Position numbers and translations under genes: made by a program | The notes under the pieces: generated by a model | Database searches by the model: none | What the model was told of the DNA's origin: nothing | The model's input: only the letters and a program-made list of their open reading frames with translations | Shown: positions 13,760 through 21,867 of the stretch, piece after piece | How the letters are laid out: each line of letters opens with the position of its first letter | Numbering within the stretch: position 1 is the stretch's first letter | Assembly (NCBI GenBank): GCA_031264015.1 | Contig: JAISET010000274.1 | Span: 1 to 34,909, forward strand | Direction of reading: 5' to 3' | Origin: Deltaproteobacteria bacterium | GTDB lineage: Bacteria > Desulfobacterota > Desulfarculia > Adiutricales > Adiutricaceae | Length of the DNA: 34,909 nt

Positions 13760-15280
13760 ATGAGCCATCTGGACGCCCCGACGGCTCCGAGACGAGAGGA
13801 CAGGCTGGGGGCTTGCATCGAGTTCGGGGGCGGGGTCGGGGAGATCAGGGAGCCTTTCTGCCAGGGGTGCCTGAAGAACAGAAGACGTCTTTTCAGCCAG
13901 GGGACCATCTGCCAGCTGCTCCCGGCCATCGCCATCCTCACGTCCCTAAAGGACACGGTGGTGGTCGTCCACGGGGCCGTGGGCTGCGGCGGCGCCGCCC
14001 ACGCCCTGGGCGCCAACGTGCGGCTGGGCCAGTGGAGGTCGGGCGACAAAAACCCCCGGGGGGCCCTGTGGATCTCCACCAACCTTTCCGAGCGCGACGT
14101 TACCACCGGAGGCGAGGAGAGGCTCAGGGAGGCCATAGTCGAGGCCGACCGGCGCCATCGGCCCGAGGCCATCGTCATCCTCTCCGCCTGCGTCCCCGGC
14201 ATCATCGGGGACGACATCGAGGGGGTGGCCCGGGATCTAAAAAACCGGGTGGGGGCGGCCCTGCTGCCTGTCCACTGCGAGGGCTTCAAGACCAAGATCA
14301 TGGCCACCGCCTACGACGCCATCTTCCACTCGTTTCTACGGAACCTGATCGACGGCCGCGACGAGTCGGAGTTTCCCGTCTGGGACGACGAGGGGGCCAG
14401 GGCCAGGGAGGCCATCCGCCGGAAAAGGCTCGTCAACCTCATGAACGTCTCCTCCATGACCGGGCCTGATCTGGCCGAGCTGCGGCGCCTCTTGGGGAAG
14501 CTCGGCCTCGAGGCCAACGTCATCCCCTGCGACGTCGACCCGGAGGCCTTTCGACGGGCCCCTCTGGCGTCCCTATCCGTCGGCGTCTGCCCCACCCACG
14601 ACGACTATTTCATGAGCCGCCTTCTGGAGAAATTCGGGGTGCCCTACGTCTGCAGCCGCATGCCCATCGGGATTGAGAACACCGGCGTCTGGCTGCGGGC
14701 GGTGGCCGGGAAGACCGGGACCGACCATTTGGTCGAGGGCGTCGTCAAGGCCGAGGAGGCCGAGCTCGAGCTGGCCCTGGCGCCCCTCAGGCCCAAGCTT
14801 CTCGGCAAAAAGGTCATGCTCTCGGCGGGGGAGGTGCGGACGCTGGCCACGGCCAACATGTGCGCCGAGCTCGGGCTCGAGGTGCTGGCCGTGCGGCCCT
14901 ACCATTACGACCAGTTCGGGGAGCCCGAGGTGGAGCGCCTGGGCAAGGTCGCCCCCGGGGCCAGATTGAACGTGGCCACGGCCCAGCCCTTCGAGGCGGT
15001 CAACATCTTAAGGCGCGTCGAGCCCGACCTCTACATCGGGCACAACTCCGACAACGTCTGGGCGGCCAAGTGCGGGCCGGCCGTGCTGCCCATCTACGGC
15101 TCCAACTTCGTTTACAGCGGCTACGCGGGCGTCTTCGAGGTGGCCAGGCGGGCGGTCATGCATCTGGCCAACTCGTCCTTCAACCAGAACCTGGCCAAAA
15201 ACGTCCGCCAGCCGTACCGGCGGGACTGGTACGCCCAGGATCCTTTCAAGTACATCAAAGACGGGGGGCGGGCCGCGTGA
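13760..15280 (+). CDS. Nitrogenase-like component 1, D (alpha-type) subunit
   Basis: A 506-residue protein of the nitrogenase component 1 superfamily. These catalytic proteins take electrons from a NifH-like iron protein through a P-type cluster. Three P-cluster-type cysteines are placed as in NifD: C51 (GTICQLLP), C76 (HGAVGCGG) and C144 (LSACVPGIIGDDI). C277 in VGVCPTHDDYF aligns with the cofactor-binding Cys275 of NifD, and the following LLEKFGVPYV aligns well. The region matching the cofactor His442 reads YGSNFVYSGY, with no histidine. N-terminal C34 and C37 (FCQGC) are extra. So it is neither NifD nor BchN/CfbD-like in every respect. GGGAGG stands 8 nt before the ATG. The stop overlaps the K subunit start (GTGA). 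The substrate is unknown. Confidence 0.9.
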   Translation: MSHLDAPTAPRREDRLGACIEFGGGVGEIREPFCQGCLKNRRRLFSQGTICQLLPAIAILTSLKDTVVVVHGAVGCGGAAHALGANVRLGQWRSGDKNPRGALWISTNLSERDVTTGGEERLREAIVEADRRHRPEAIVILSACVPGIIGDDIEGVARDLKNRVGAALLPVHCEGFKTKIMATAYDAIFHSFLRNLIDGRDESEFPVWDDEGARAREAIRRKRLVNLMNVSSMTGPDLAELRRLLGKLGLEANVIPCDVDPEAFRRAPLASLSVGVCPTHDDYFMSRLLEKFGVPYVCSRMPIGIENTGVWLRAVAGKTGTDHLVEGVVKAEEAELELALAPLRPKLLGKKVMLSAGEVRTLATANMCAELGLEVLAVRPYHYDQFGEPEVERLGKVAPGARLNVATAQPFEAVNILRRVEPDLYIGHNSDNVWAAKCGPAVLPIYGSNFVYSGYAGVFEVARRAVMHLANSSFNQNLAKNVRQPYRRDWYAQDPFKYIKDGGRAA

Positions 15281-16620
15281 AAAACAGCTTCGTCGAGCGA
15301 CCCCGCTCCTTCTGCGCCCTGGGCGGGGCGCTGTTGGCTGCCTCCGCCCTGCCGGGGGTCGTCCCCGTCATCCACGCCGCCATGGGCTGCGGGGGCAGCA
15401 TTTACTGGAACCAGTACGGCAGCACAGGATACCTTGGCGCGGGCTACTGCGGCGGCCTGGCCGTCCCCAGCTCCAACATCCAGGAAAGCGACATCGTCTT
15501 CGGGGGCCTGGACCGCCTCGAGGAGCAGCTCAAAAGCACCGTCGAGATCATGGAGGGCGAGCTCTACGTCGTTTTGACCGGCTGCACCCCCGACATCATC
15601 GGCGACGACATCGACTCCCTGGTCCGGGACTTCGCCTCGCGGGGCGTCCCCGTGGTCGGCGCGCAGACGGGCGGCTTCCGGGGGGACGGGCGCGCCGGCT
15701 ACGACATCGTCATGACGGCCCTGGTGGAAACCTTTGTCGCCCGCAGGAGCGCCAAGGTCAAAAACAAGGTCAACCTCCTGGGCCTGGCCCCCGGCCAGGA
15801 CGCCTTCTTCCGGGGGAGCCTTTTGCAGCTGCGCTCTCTTCTGGAGGCCCTGGGCCTTACTGTCAACAGCTTCTTCACTGTCAAGGACACTCTCGAGAAC
15901 GTCCGTCAGTCCGGCGACGCCGAGCTGAACGTCGTCGTCTCGGAATTCTTCGGCCAGGCCGCCGCCGACGCCTACGAGCGGACCCACGGTGTCCCGAGCC
16001 TGCGCCTGCCTCCCCCCGTGGGGCCCGCGGCGACGGAGGCGTTTCTGCGGGCCGTCTCCGAGCGTCTGGACATGCCGGGACGGGTGACGGAGGGCCTCCT
16101 CGCCGAGGAGAAGAGGCGCTACTACGCCTACGTCGAGCGGGTGGCCGACGCCGTCAACGACCTCGACTGGCAGCGCAACGCCGTGGTGGTGGGCGACGCC
16201 AACTATGCGCCAGCGCTGACCGCCTTTCTGGCCGACGACCTGGGCTGGCTGCCCCGGCTGACCGTTGTCACCACCCCCCTGGAGGAGGACGGCGAGGCCA
16301 GGGTCCAAGCCTTCATAAACCGCTCCCGGGCGGGGGAGCTGACCAAGGTCGTCTACGAGACGGACCCCTCCGAGGTGGCCCGCCATTTCTGGAACATCGC
16401 CCCCCGCCGCCACGACGGGCTGCACCGCCAGTCCTTCTCCCCGGCCTTCGTCCTGGGCAGCCATCTGGAGCGCCAGTTCGCCGCCGACATCGGGGCCGAT
16501 CATCTGACCGTCACCGCCCCCGTCGGCAACCGGGTGGTCATGAGCCGGGGCTACGCCGGTTTCGAGGGCGGCCTGACCCTGATGGAGGACATCCTGACCG
16601 TCCTGGCCTTCCAGAGATAG
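15277..16620 (+). CDS. Nitrogenase-like component 1, K (beta-type) subunit
   Basis: A 447-residue partner of the D subunit. The three cysteines expected of the beta-type P-cluster half-site are present: C13 (SFCALGG), C38 (HAAMGCGG) and C103 (LTGCTPDIIGDDI). The protein is shorter than NifK and lacks its long N-terminal arm, as in other nitrogenase-like enzymes. The start is GTG at 15277, fixed by overlap with the D stop. Together the pair should form an (alpha-beta)2 tetramer docking the iron protein encoded at 18958. No nifE/N or nifB homologue is in the window, so cofactor maturation, if an elaborate cofactor is used, must be encoded elsewhere. Confidence 0.9.
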   Translation: MKNSFVERPRSFCALGGALLAASALPGVVPVIHAAMGCGGSIYWNQYGSTGYLGAGYCGGLAVPSSNIQESDIVFGGLDRLEEQLKSTVEIMEGELYVVLTGCTPDIIGDDIDSLVRDFASRGVPVVGAQTGGFRGDGRAGYDIVMTALVETFVARRSAKVKNKVNLLGLAPGQDAFFRGSLLQLRSLLEALGLTVNSFFTVKDTLENVRQSGDAELNVVVSEFFGQAAADAYERTHGVPSLRLPPPVGPAATEAFLRAVSERLDMPGRVTEGLLAEEKRRYYAYVERVADAVNDLDWQRNAVVVGDANYAPALTAFLADDLGWLPRLTVVTTPLEEDGEARVQAFINRSRAGELTKVVYETDPSEVARHFWNIAPRRHDGLHRQSFSPAFVLGSHLERQFAADIGADHLTVTAPVGNRVVMSRGYAGFEGGLTLMEDILTVLAFQR

Positions 16621-16630
16621 CCGGGGGCGG

Positions 16631-16704
16631 CGACGGGCCCGCGCGATGATGACGGTCCGGGCTATGACGACGGGCCCGACCGATGATGACGGTCCCGCGA
16701 CGAC
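16631..16704. repeat. 37-bp tandem duplication
   Basis: CGACGGGCCC at 16631 and 16668, and CGATGATGACGGTCC at 16644 and 16681, show an exact 37-bp period over two units, with a weaker third echo to about 16740. Confidence 0.65.
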
Positions 16705-16770
16705 GTCGGGGCCGGGCGATGACGACCGTCTCTGCGACGGGTCCGGGTCTGTCGCGCCCGGCGTTAAAAT

Positions 16771-16840
16771 AATTGACTTATAATTGGCAAAATTTTCTAA
16801 CTTTTTTTTACTTGACTAAAAATTGACAAGAGGGTATAGT
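16771..16840 (+). promoter_or_regulatory. Promoter with two pairs of 11-bp half-sites
   Basis: TTGACT (16812-16817), 17 bp, TATAGT (16835-16840) is a strong sigma-70 promoter for the corrinoid protein, methyltransferase and iron-protein genes. CTTGAC (16811) and ATTGAC (16822) form one half-site pair on the -35 and spacer. AATTGAC (16771) and AATTGGC (16782) form a second pair 39 bp upstream. The layout matches that near 6558-6613. Confidence 0.7.
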
Positions 16841-16935
16841 CTCCCCATACGTTTCCAGCACCGGGCCGGGGGCGGCGGCCTCAACCCGCCCCTCCGGCCT
16901 CCGGTCCTAGTCGCGCGACGGCAAAGGTTCTCTGT

Positions 16936-16978
16936 TCCGCGAGGAAAAAAATCCAGCGGAATTGACGCGCCTTTTTTT
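16936..16978 (+). promoter_or_regulatory. Leader hairpin followed by T7 tract (leader L2)
   Basis: TCCGC (16936-16940) pairs with GCGGA (16956-16960); the same GA-opposite-A internal loop as in L1 leads to an inner helix GGA/TCC (16943-16945 with 16952-16954). A T7 tract follows at 16972-16978. Flanking bases TTCTCT before and CC plus T-tract after are also shared with 6813-6866. The inner helix differs from L1 in sequence but keeps pairing. Confidence 0.5.
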
Positions 16979-17069
16979 GTTTTTGAGGATCCGGACCCTC
17001 GCATGCCGCGAACCCTTTTGGGTGGCGGCCGGGAGCCGGGTCGGAAGATAAGGGGTCGAGGGTGAAATT

Positions 17070-17873
17070 ATGAGCAAGCTGGAATTAAGCGGCGGGCCGG
17101 TCCTGACGGAGTCTCCGCCGGGCGCGGTCCCTGTCGGTGTCGTCCCCGCCGGGGTTGTTTCCGGCGGGGCGGCGGTCCTCGGGGCCAGGGACGCCGACGC
17201 CTCCAGGGAGGATCTCTGGCTGTCCCTGGCCGACGCCGTGGTCAACATGGACGAGGACGAGTCGGCCAGGCTGAGCCGGGAGTCCCTGCGGCGCCGCTAC
17301 GACGCCTACGAGACCATCGACCGGGGGCTGGCCAAAGGCATGGAGCGGGCGGGCAGGCTCTTCGAGGAGGAGGAGTACTTCGTGCCGGAGCTCCTATTGT
17401 GCTCGGACGCCCTGAACGCGGGGGTGGAGGTCCTGAAACCGAGCCTGGCTGGCGCGGCCGACGGGGAGGCCAGGTGCCGGATCGTCATCGGCGTCATCAG
17501 CGGCGACACCCACGACATCGGCAAGAACCTGGTCAAGCTGATGCTGGCCTCCGGGAGCTTCGAGATTTTTGATCTGGGCCGCGACGTCGAGCCGGAGCTC
17601 TTCGTCGACAAGGCCCTGGAGGTCGGGGCGGGCATCATCATGGTCTCCTCTTTGATGACCACGACCATGGAGGGGATGCGCGAGGTGGTCAGGATCCGCG
17701 ACAAAAGGGGGTTAAAGGACGTCGTCCGGGTGGCCGTGGGCGGGGGGCCCGTCTCCCAGGCTTTCGCCGACCGCATCGGGGCCGACGCCTACTCCCCCAA
17801 CGCCAACCACGCCCTGCGCCTGGCGGGCCGGCTGGCCAAGTCCATGCCGGGACGCCCGGACCGGTCGAGATGA
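17070..17873 (+). CDS. Corrinoid (B12-binding) methyl-carrier protein
   Basis: A 267-residue protein of the MtaC/MtbC/MttC type that carries a methyl group on cobalamin between a substrate methyltransferase and an acceptor methyltransferase. A helical cap domain (about residues 45-130) precedes a Rossmann-like B12 domain. The cobalt-ligand motif is GDTHDIGKN with H148; SSLMTTTM (193-200) and GGGPVS (224-229) complete the cobalamin pocket. The first 45 residues are a Val/Pro/Gly-rich extension. No MtaB, MttB or other substrate methyltransferase is beside it. Instead a UroD-type transferase and a NifH-like protein follow in the same operon (ATGA overlap at 17870). Confidence 0.9.
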   Translation: MSKLELSGGPVLTESPPGAVPVGVVPAGVVSGGAAVLGARDADASREDLWLSLADAVVNMDEDESARLSRESLRRRYDAYETIDRGLAKGMERAGRLFEEEEYFVPELLLCSDALNAGVEVLKPSLAGAADGEARCRIVIGVISGDTHDIGKNLVKLMLASGSFEIFDLGRDVEPELFVDKALEVGAGIIMVSSLMTTTMEGMREVVRIRDKRGLKDVVRVAVGGGPVSQAFADRIGADAYSPNANHALRLAGRLAKSMPGRPDRSR

Positions 17874-18931
17874 GCGACGACCTGTCCCCCAGGGAGCGCC
17901 TCCTGGGCGTGCTGCGCCGTCAGGGCGCCGACCGGCCCCCGGTCATCTGCCCCGGCGGCATGATGAGCGCTGCCATACTCGGGGTGACCGAGACCTCGCG
18001 GTGCCCGCCCCCGGCCGCCCATCACGACGCCGCTTTGATGGCGGGCCTGGCCAGGGACGTGCGGAGGGGGACGGGCTTCGAGAACTTCGGGCTCCCCTTC
18101 TGCATGACCGTGGAGCCCGAGGCCCTGGGGGCCGAGATCGACTTCGGGAGCCTGGCCTGCGAGCCCAAGATCAAGACCGAGCCCTGGGCCAGGGCCGCGG
18201 ACGTCGCCATGCGTCCGAAGGGGGCGGTGGCGGCCAGCAAACGGGCGGGGGTCGTGCTGGAGGCCGTCTCGGCTTTAAAGAAGTCCGATCCGGACGTCCC
18301 CGTCATCGGGGGGCTGACCGGCCCCCTGAGTCTCGCGGCCTCGCTGGTCGAACCCATGAATTTTCTCAAGGGTTTGAGAAAAGACCGGGAGTCGTCGCAC
18401 AGGGTGCTGGACTATGTGGCCGGGCAGCTGGTCGACTATGCGGCCGCCCTGGTCGAGGCCGGGGCCGACGTCATCACCATCGCCGACCCAACGGCCACCG
18501 GCGAGATCCTGGGGCCCAAGATCTTCGCCGAGTACGCCCTTTTTTACATCAACAAGATCGTCGGCTTCCTGCATTCCGTCGGCGCCCCGGCCATCGTCCA
18601 CATCTGCGGGAACGTGCGCTCCGTGGGGGCGTCCCTGGCCGAGCTCAGGGGCGACGCTCTCTCCGTCGACGCCATGGTCAGCCTGAAAAACCTCAAGGCC
18701 AAATCCGAGGGGCTGGTCGCCATGGGGAACCTGAGCACCTACGCGCTGGAGTTCGCCGACGCGGAGAAGGTGGCGGGGGCGGCCAGGCTGCTCAAAAGAC
18801 AGGGCGTGGACATCCTGGCCCCGGCCTGCGGTCTTTCCACCTCCACCCCCCTGGCCAACATCAGGGCCCTGACCGGCGTCGTCAAGGACGGTGGCCGGGA
18901 AGTTTGCGCGTCTCGTTTTATTTCACTTTAA
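17870..18931 (+). CDS. UroD-family methyltransferase 2 (MtaA/MtbA-like)
   Basis: A 353-residue UroD-superfamily methyltransferase, likely to move a methyl group to or from the corrinoid protein encoded just upstream. Zinc ligands are H244 and C246 (IVHICGN) and C320 (LAPACGLST), as in MtaA/MtbA. The DP motif in [15 protein letters not shown] is typical of this branch. It is of normal family length and lacks the low-complexity N-terminus of the paralogue at 12350, with which it shares only family-level similarity, so the two probably have different partners. The start ATG overlaps the previous stop. The iron-protein gene follows after 26 bp. Confidence 0.87.
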   Translation: MSDDLSPRERLLGVLRRQGADRPPVICPGGMMSAAILGVTETSRCPPPAAHHDAALMAGLARDVRRGTGFENFGLPFCMTVEPEALGAEIDFGSLACEPKIKTEPWARAADVAMRPKGAVAASKRAGVVLEAVSALKKSDPDVPVIGGLTGPLSLAASLVEPMNFLKGLRKDRESSHRVLDYVAGQLVDYAAALVEAGADVITIADPTATGEILGPKIFAEYALFYINKIVGFLHSVGAPAIVHICGNVRSVGASLAELRGDALSVDAMVSLKNLKAKSEGLVAMGNLSTYALEFADAEKVAGAARLLKRQGVDILAPACGLSTSTPLANIRALTGVVKDGGREVCASRFISL

Positions 18932-18957
18932 TTTCTCATCGATCGGAGCAAGACTTA

Positions 18958-19830
18958 ATGGCCGGGAAAATAAAGCAGCTGGCCGTCTACGGCAAGGGCG
19001 GGATCGGCAAGTCCACCACCACCTCAAACATCTCGGCGGCCCTCTCGAAGATGGGCTACAAGGTCATGCAGTTCGGCTGCGACCCCAAGAGCGACTCCAC
19101 CAACACGCTCCGGGGCGGGGAGTACATCCCCACCGTCCTGGACACGCTGCGGGAAAACTCCGCGGTCAAGGCCAGCAACGTCATCTTCGAGGGCTACAAC
19201 GGCATCTACTGCGTCGAGGCCGGCGGCCCCAGCCCGGGGGTGGGCTGCGCCGGCCGGGGCATCATCACCGCCGTGGAGATCTTCAAGCAGCAGAAGGCCT
19301 TCGAGGAGCTGGACCTCGACTTCGTCATCTACGACGTGTTGGGCGACGTGGTCTGCGGGGGCTTCGCCGTGCCCATAAGAGAAGGCATCGCCGAGCACGT
19401 CTTCACCGTCACCTCGGCCGACTTCATGGCCGTCTACGCCGCCAACAACCTTTTCCGGGGCATCAGGCGCTACTCCGACTCCGGCGGGGCCCTCCTGGGC
19501 GGGATCATCGCCAACTCCGTCAATCAGTCCTACTCCCGCGACATCATCGACGACTTCGCCGCCCGGACGGGCACCCAGGTCGTCCACTACGTCCCCAGGT
19601 CGGTGACCGTGGCCCAGTGCGAGCTCCAGGGCAAGACGACCATCGAGGCCGCCCCGGACTCCGACCAGGCCAAAATCTACATGGAGCTGGCCGAGCGCCT
19701 GGCCCGCCACGAGAAGTCCCGCGCCCCCACCCCCCTGGAGGTCCCCGACCTGAGAGGCTGGGCCAGGAGCTGGGCCGAACGGCTTTTGGAGCTGGAGTCC
19801 TGGGTGGTGCGGGAGAGCGAGGCCATCTGA
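18958..19830 (+). CDS. NifH-like iron protein
   Basis: A 290-residue ATP-dependent reductase of the NifH/BchL/CfbC family, expected to deliver electrons to the D/K proteins encoded at 13760-16620. The P-loop GKGGIGKST is at 12-20 and switch I CDPKSDST at 41-48. The two cysteines per subunit that hold the bridging [4Fe-4S] cluster are C97 (GVGCAGRG) and C133 (GDVVCGGF). Arg100, the ADP-ribosylation position in NifH, is retained. The start ATG 18958 has GGAG 10 nt upstream. Placing the iron protein in an operon with corrinoid methyl-transfer genes rather than beside D/K is unusual. Confidence 0.93.
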   Translation: MAGKIKQLAVYGKGGIGKSTTTSNISAALSKMGYKVMQFGCDPKSDSTNTLRGGEYIPTVLDTLRENSAVKASNVIFEGYNGIYCVEAGGPSPGVGCAGRGIITAVEIFKQQKAFEELDLDFVIYDVLGDVVCGGFAVPIREGIAEHVFTVTSADFMAVYAANNLFRGIRRYSDSGGALLGGIIANSVNQSYSRDIIDDFAARTGTQVVHYVPRSVTVAQCELQGKTTIEAAPDSDQAKIYMELAERLARHEKSRAPTPLEVPDLRGWARSWAERLLELESWVVRESEAI

Positions 19831-19862
19831 TCTTTAATGCCGCCATTTGATCTTTAATAAAG

Positions 19863-19906
19863 TCCGGACGCCACCCCCGGAGACCGACGGGGGCGGGACG
19901 TCCGGA
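19863..19906 (+). other. Long hairpin after iron-protein gene
   Basis: TCCGGACG (19863-19870) pairs with CGTCCGGA (19899-19906), with further CCCCCG/CGGGGG pairing inside. There is no T-tract, so it may protect the 3' end of the transcript. Confidence 0.5.
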
Positions 19907-19921
19907 AGGCGGGACCCGGCG

Positions 19922-19954
19922 GGCCCGTCAAATAAAAGAACGGGCCTTTGTTTT
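19922..19954 (+). terminator. Intrinsic terminator of corrinoid/iron-protein operon
   Basis: GGCCCGT (19922-19928) pairs with ACGGGCC (19940-19946), an 11-nt A-rich loop lies between, and TTTGTTTT follows. Confidence 0.75.
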
Positions 19955-20118
19955 CGCGCCGCCGGCCGCTTGACGATCTGTTGCTCGTCCTTCTGTGACT
20001 ATGTCCGGGGCCAGGGGGAACGCCGCCACAAAAAACAGGGCCGGCCACCAGCTTCGAAGCAGCCATCTACCCCAGTGACGGCCAAAAAACCGGAGCCGGA
20101 CCGGTCCTCCACCTTCGT

Positions 20119-21237
20119 TCAAGAACGTAACGTGGACCTGAAGGAGCTGGTTTGAAGCCGAATCCACGAGGTTCCATGACCGCCCATGAGCAATTGGCAA
20201 CCGTCCACAAAGTTACAAAAGCCTCCAGAAGCGGCGGAAACTGATGATTTGCGCCCATTTGGACCCATCTGGATTCCCGGCCACATTTCGTCAAAGACTT
20301 CTTTGACCGGCCGGTGGGGGCCTTCGAGCAGCACCGCCACGTCGTAGAGGTTGGCCGGGCGGCCCTGTTCGTGTTGGGTTTTAATGAGGCAGTGCAGGAG
20401 CGCCCCGCCGAAGAACCCGAAAGCGGCCTTGCCCCGATAGTCCTCCAGCCCCTTCCCGTTGGGGTCCATGACCATCGAGGCAATTTGCTGCACGTCGGGG
20501 CTGCTCATAGCCGAATAAAGGCGGACTTCCGCCAACTGGTTGAAAGCCGCCGACGTTCCATCAGCATCTGAGGGGTCGAAGCGCAAAACCTTGTGGCCCT
20601 GGCTCTTGAGATAGCCGGACGTCAACGCAACATTTTCTCCCTTTATGTCGAAGACCAGGGAACTGTGCGGCCAGGATAGGAGCGTGGGCAGAATCAGCCC
20701 CACGCCTTTGCCGCTGCGGGTCGGGGCAAAACAGAGGACGTGCTCCGGCCCGTTGTGCCGGAGGTAATAGTGAATGCGCTTCTTAGGTTCCCAGAAACCG
20801 CCGACGTAAACGCACTCGCCTTTGAGGTAGCCCATCGCATCGATGTCTTTGAAAGCAGCCCAGAGGCCGGAGCCGTGGAGGTCGTCGCAGCCTTTGAGCC
20901 CCTGCTGAACGGCCTTGTAGAGCATGAAACCCAAGAGCGGCAGACCGATGCGGGCCAGATAGGCTTGATCGACGCAGCGGCCCACTTCCTCCTGCCAGGC
21001 GAATCGGCTGGACCAGTCAAAGAGCTTCCAGGGCCAGTAAAAGGCATGGTCCTGAATCTGAAACAGGGGCGCGCCCAGGTCCGGGTGATAGCCGAACAAG
21101 ACCGCCACCCGGTCGGTGCTCCAGGTCAGGACCGCCAGGCACCACAGGCCGATGAGCACGAGCAACATCCTGAGCCAGGCTTTGCCGCTTTGCTGCTTCT
21201 GGCGGCTGAGATGGCTGTATTGTTTAATAGACGGCAT
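20119..21237 (-). pseudogene. traG: Truncated VirD4/TraG coupling protein
   Basis: The type IV coupling protein pumps DNA-protein complexes into conjugative secretion channels. This frame starts at ATG 21237 (MPSIKQYSHL) and has an N-terminal membrane segment (WLRMLLVLIGLWCLAVLTW), a second hydrophobic stretch near residue 100 and Walker A APTRSGKGVG (171-180), with typical blocks SLVFDIKGEN and FDPSDADGTSAAFN. Family similarity stops near residue 322 (about position 20271). The last 50 residues look like unrelated spacer, and the Walker B DE region and C-terminal half are missing. Normal length is about 600 or more, so this is a broken remnant of a conjugative element. No other transfer gene is in the window. 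Confidence 0.85.
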
Positions 21238-21284
21238 GGCGGAGGCCCCTTGACTTGTCTCTAAAATGTGGTGCCATTGAAACA

Positions 21285-21535
21285 ATGAACAGCAAACGCC
21301 GCAAAATTTTGGCCGCCATATTCTCCAATCCAGTCCGGCCATTTTGTGGGCGGATATCGAATGCTTGCTGGTGGCCTGCGGTGCCGAAAAAAGTGAAGGC
21401 CGGGGCTCACGAGTCCGTTTTGAATTAAATGGCGTGTTGGCTGTTTTCCACCGTCCCCATCCGCGACCGGTCAGCGACAAGGGGTCGGTGAAATCCGTCA
21501 GAAACTTTTTGGAGAACGCGGGGGTGAAACCATGA
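21285..21535 (+). pseudogene. hicA: hicA toxin gene with single-base frameshift
   Basis: HicA toxins are small mRNA interferases with a dsRBD-like fold. The N-terminal part MNSKRRKILAAIFSNPVRP begins at ATG 21285. The rest, from ILWADIECLLVACGAE to FLENAGVKP, continues in another frame, so one base is missing near 21338 (the gene is 251 nt, one short of a multiple of three). The downstream blocks EGRGSRVRFELNGVLAVFH and HPRPVSDKGSVKSVRNFLE are typical of this HicA branch. The stop overlaps hicB (ATGA at 21532-21535), so the pair layout is intact while the toxin is probably dead. An assembly error could mimic this. Confidence 0.83.
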
Positions 21536-21867
21536 GCGTGCTCAACTATAAGGGCTATCAGGGCTGTTTTGAATATGATCAGGAGGCCGATCTTTTTCAT
21601 GGCCAGGTTGTGAATTTGGCCGATATCGTCACCTTCCAGGGCCGCTCCATCGATGAACTCAAAGAAGCCCTGGCCGAATCGGTCGAAGACTATCTCGAAT
21701 TTTGCCGGCTCAAGGGCAAAACGCCGGAGAAACCGTATTCCGGGCGCTTTAACGTGCGCCTGGACCCGGAATTTCATGTCCGTTTGGCCATTCAAGCCAA
21801 GAATGCCGGCAAGAGCCTTAACAGCCTGGTGGCGGATCTGTTGAGTGATTCCAAGGACATTCATTGA
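21532..21867 (+). CDS. hicB: HicB antitoxin
   Basis: A 111-residue antitoxin. The N-terminal degenerate RNase H-like domain (YKGYQGCFEYDQEADLFHG to about residue 65) binds the toxin. The C-terminal ribbon-helix-helix segment (FNVRLDPEFHVRLAIQAKN and SLNSLVADLLSD) binds the operator. The start ATG overlaps the hicA stop. The gene is undamaged although its toxin is frameshifted, a state that is expected to be tolerated, whereas the reverse would not be. Confidence 0.9.
   Translation: MSVLNYKGYQGCFEYDQEADLFHGQVVNLADIVTFQGRSIDELKEALAESVEDYLEFCRLKGKTPEKPYSGRFNVRLDPEFHVRLAIQAKNAGKSLNSLVADLLSDSKDIH

Larger units (their letters stand above)
16621..17069. other. Control region upstream of corrinoid/iron-protein operon
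   Basis: 449 bp without a supportable gene. It contains a 37-bp tandem duplication (16631-16704), a double operator and promoter (16771-16840), a GC-rich leader, the leader hairpin L2 (16936-16978), and a near-palindrome GAGGATCCGGACCCTC (16985-17000). The ribosome site of the next gene is weak (GAGGGTG, 17057-17063). Confidence 0.55.

Noticed and set aside
15121-16503. Long open minus-strand frame opposite the K subunit gene
   Set aside because: Open only because of GC-rich codon bias on the sense strand; low-complexity Gly/Val/Gln composition and no family resemblance.
18001-19830. Long forward frame fusing an Arg/Gly-rich stretch to the iron protein
   Set aside because: The upstream part is an out-of-frame reading of the methyltransferase gene; the iron protein has a proper ATG and GGAG at 18958.
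13760-19830. True molybdenum nitrogenase (NifHDK)
   Set aside because: The D subunit lacks the His442 equivalent, K is short, no nifE/N/B are present, and H is not beside D/K.
19847-20155. Forward ORF after the iron-protein terminator
   Set aside because: It crosses two hairpins and a terminator and has spacer-like composition.
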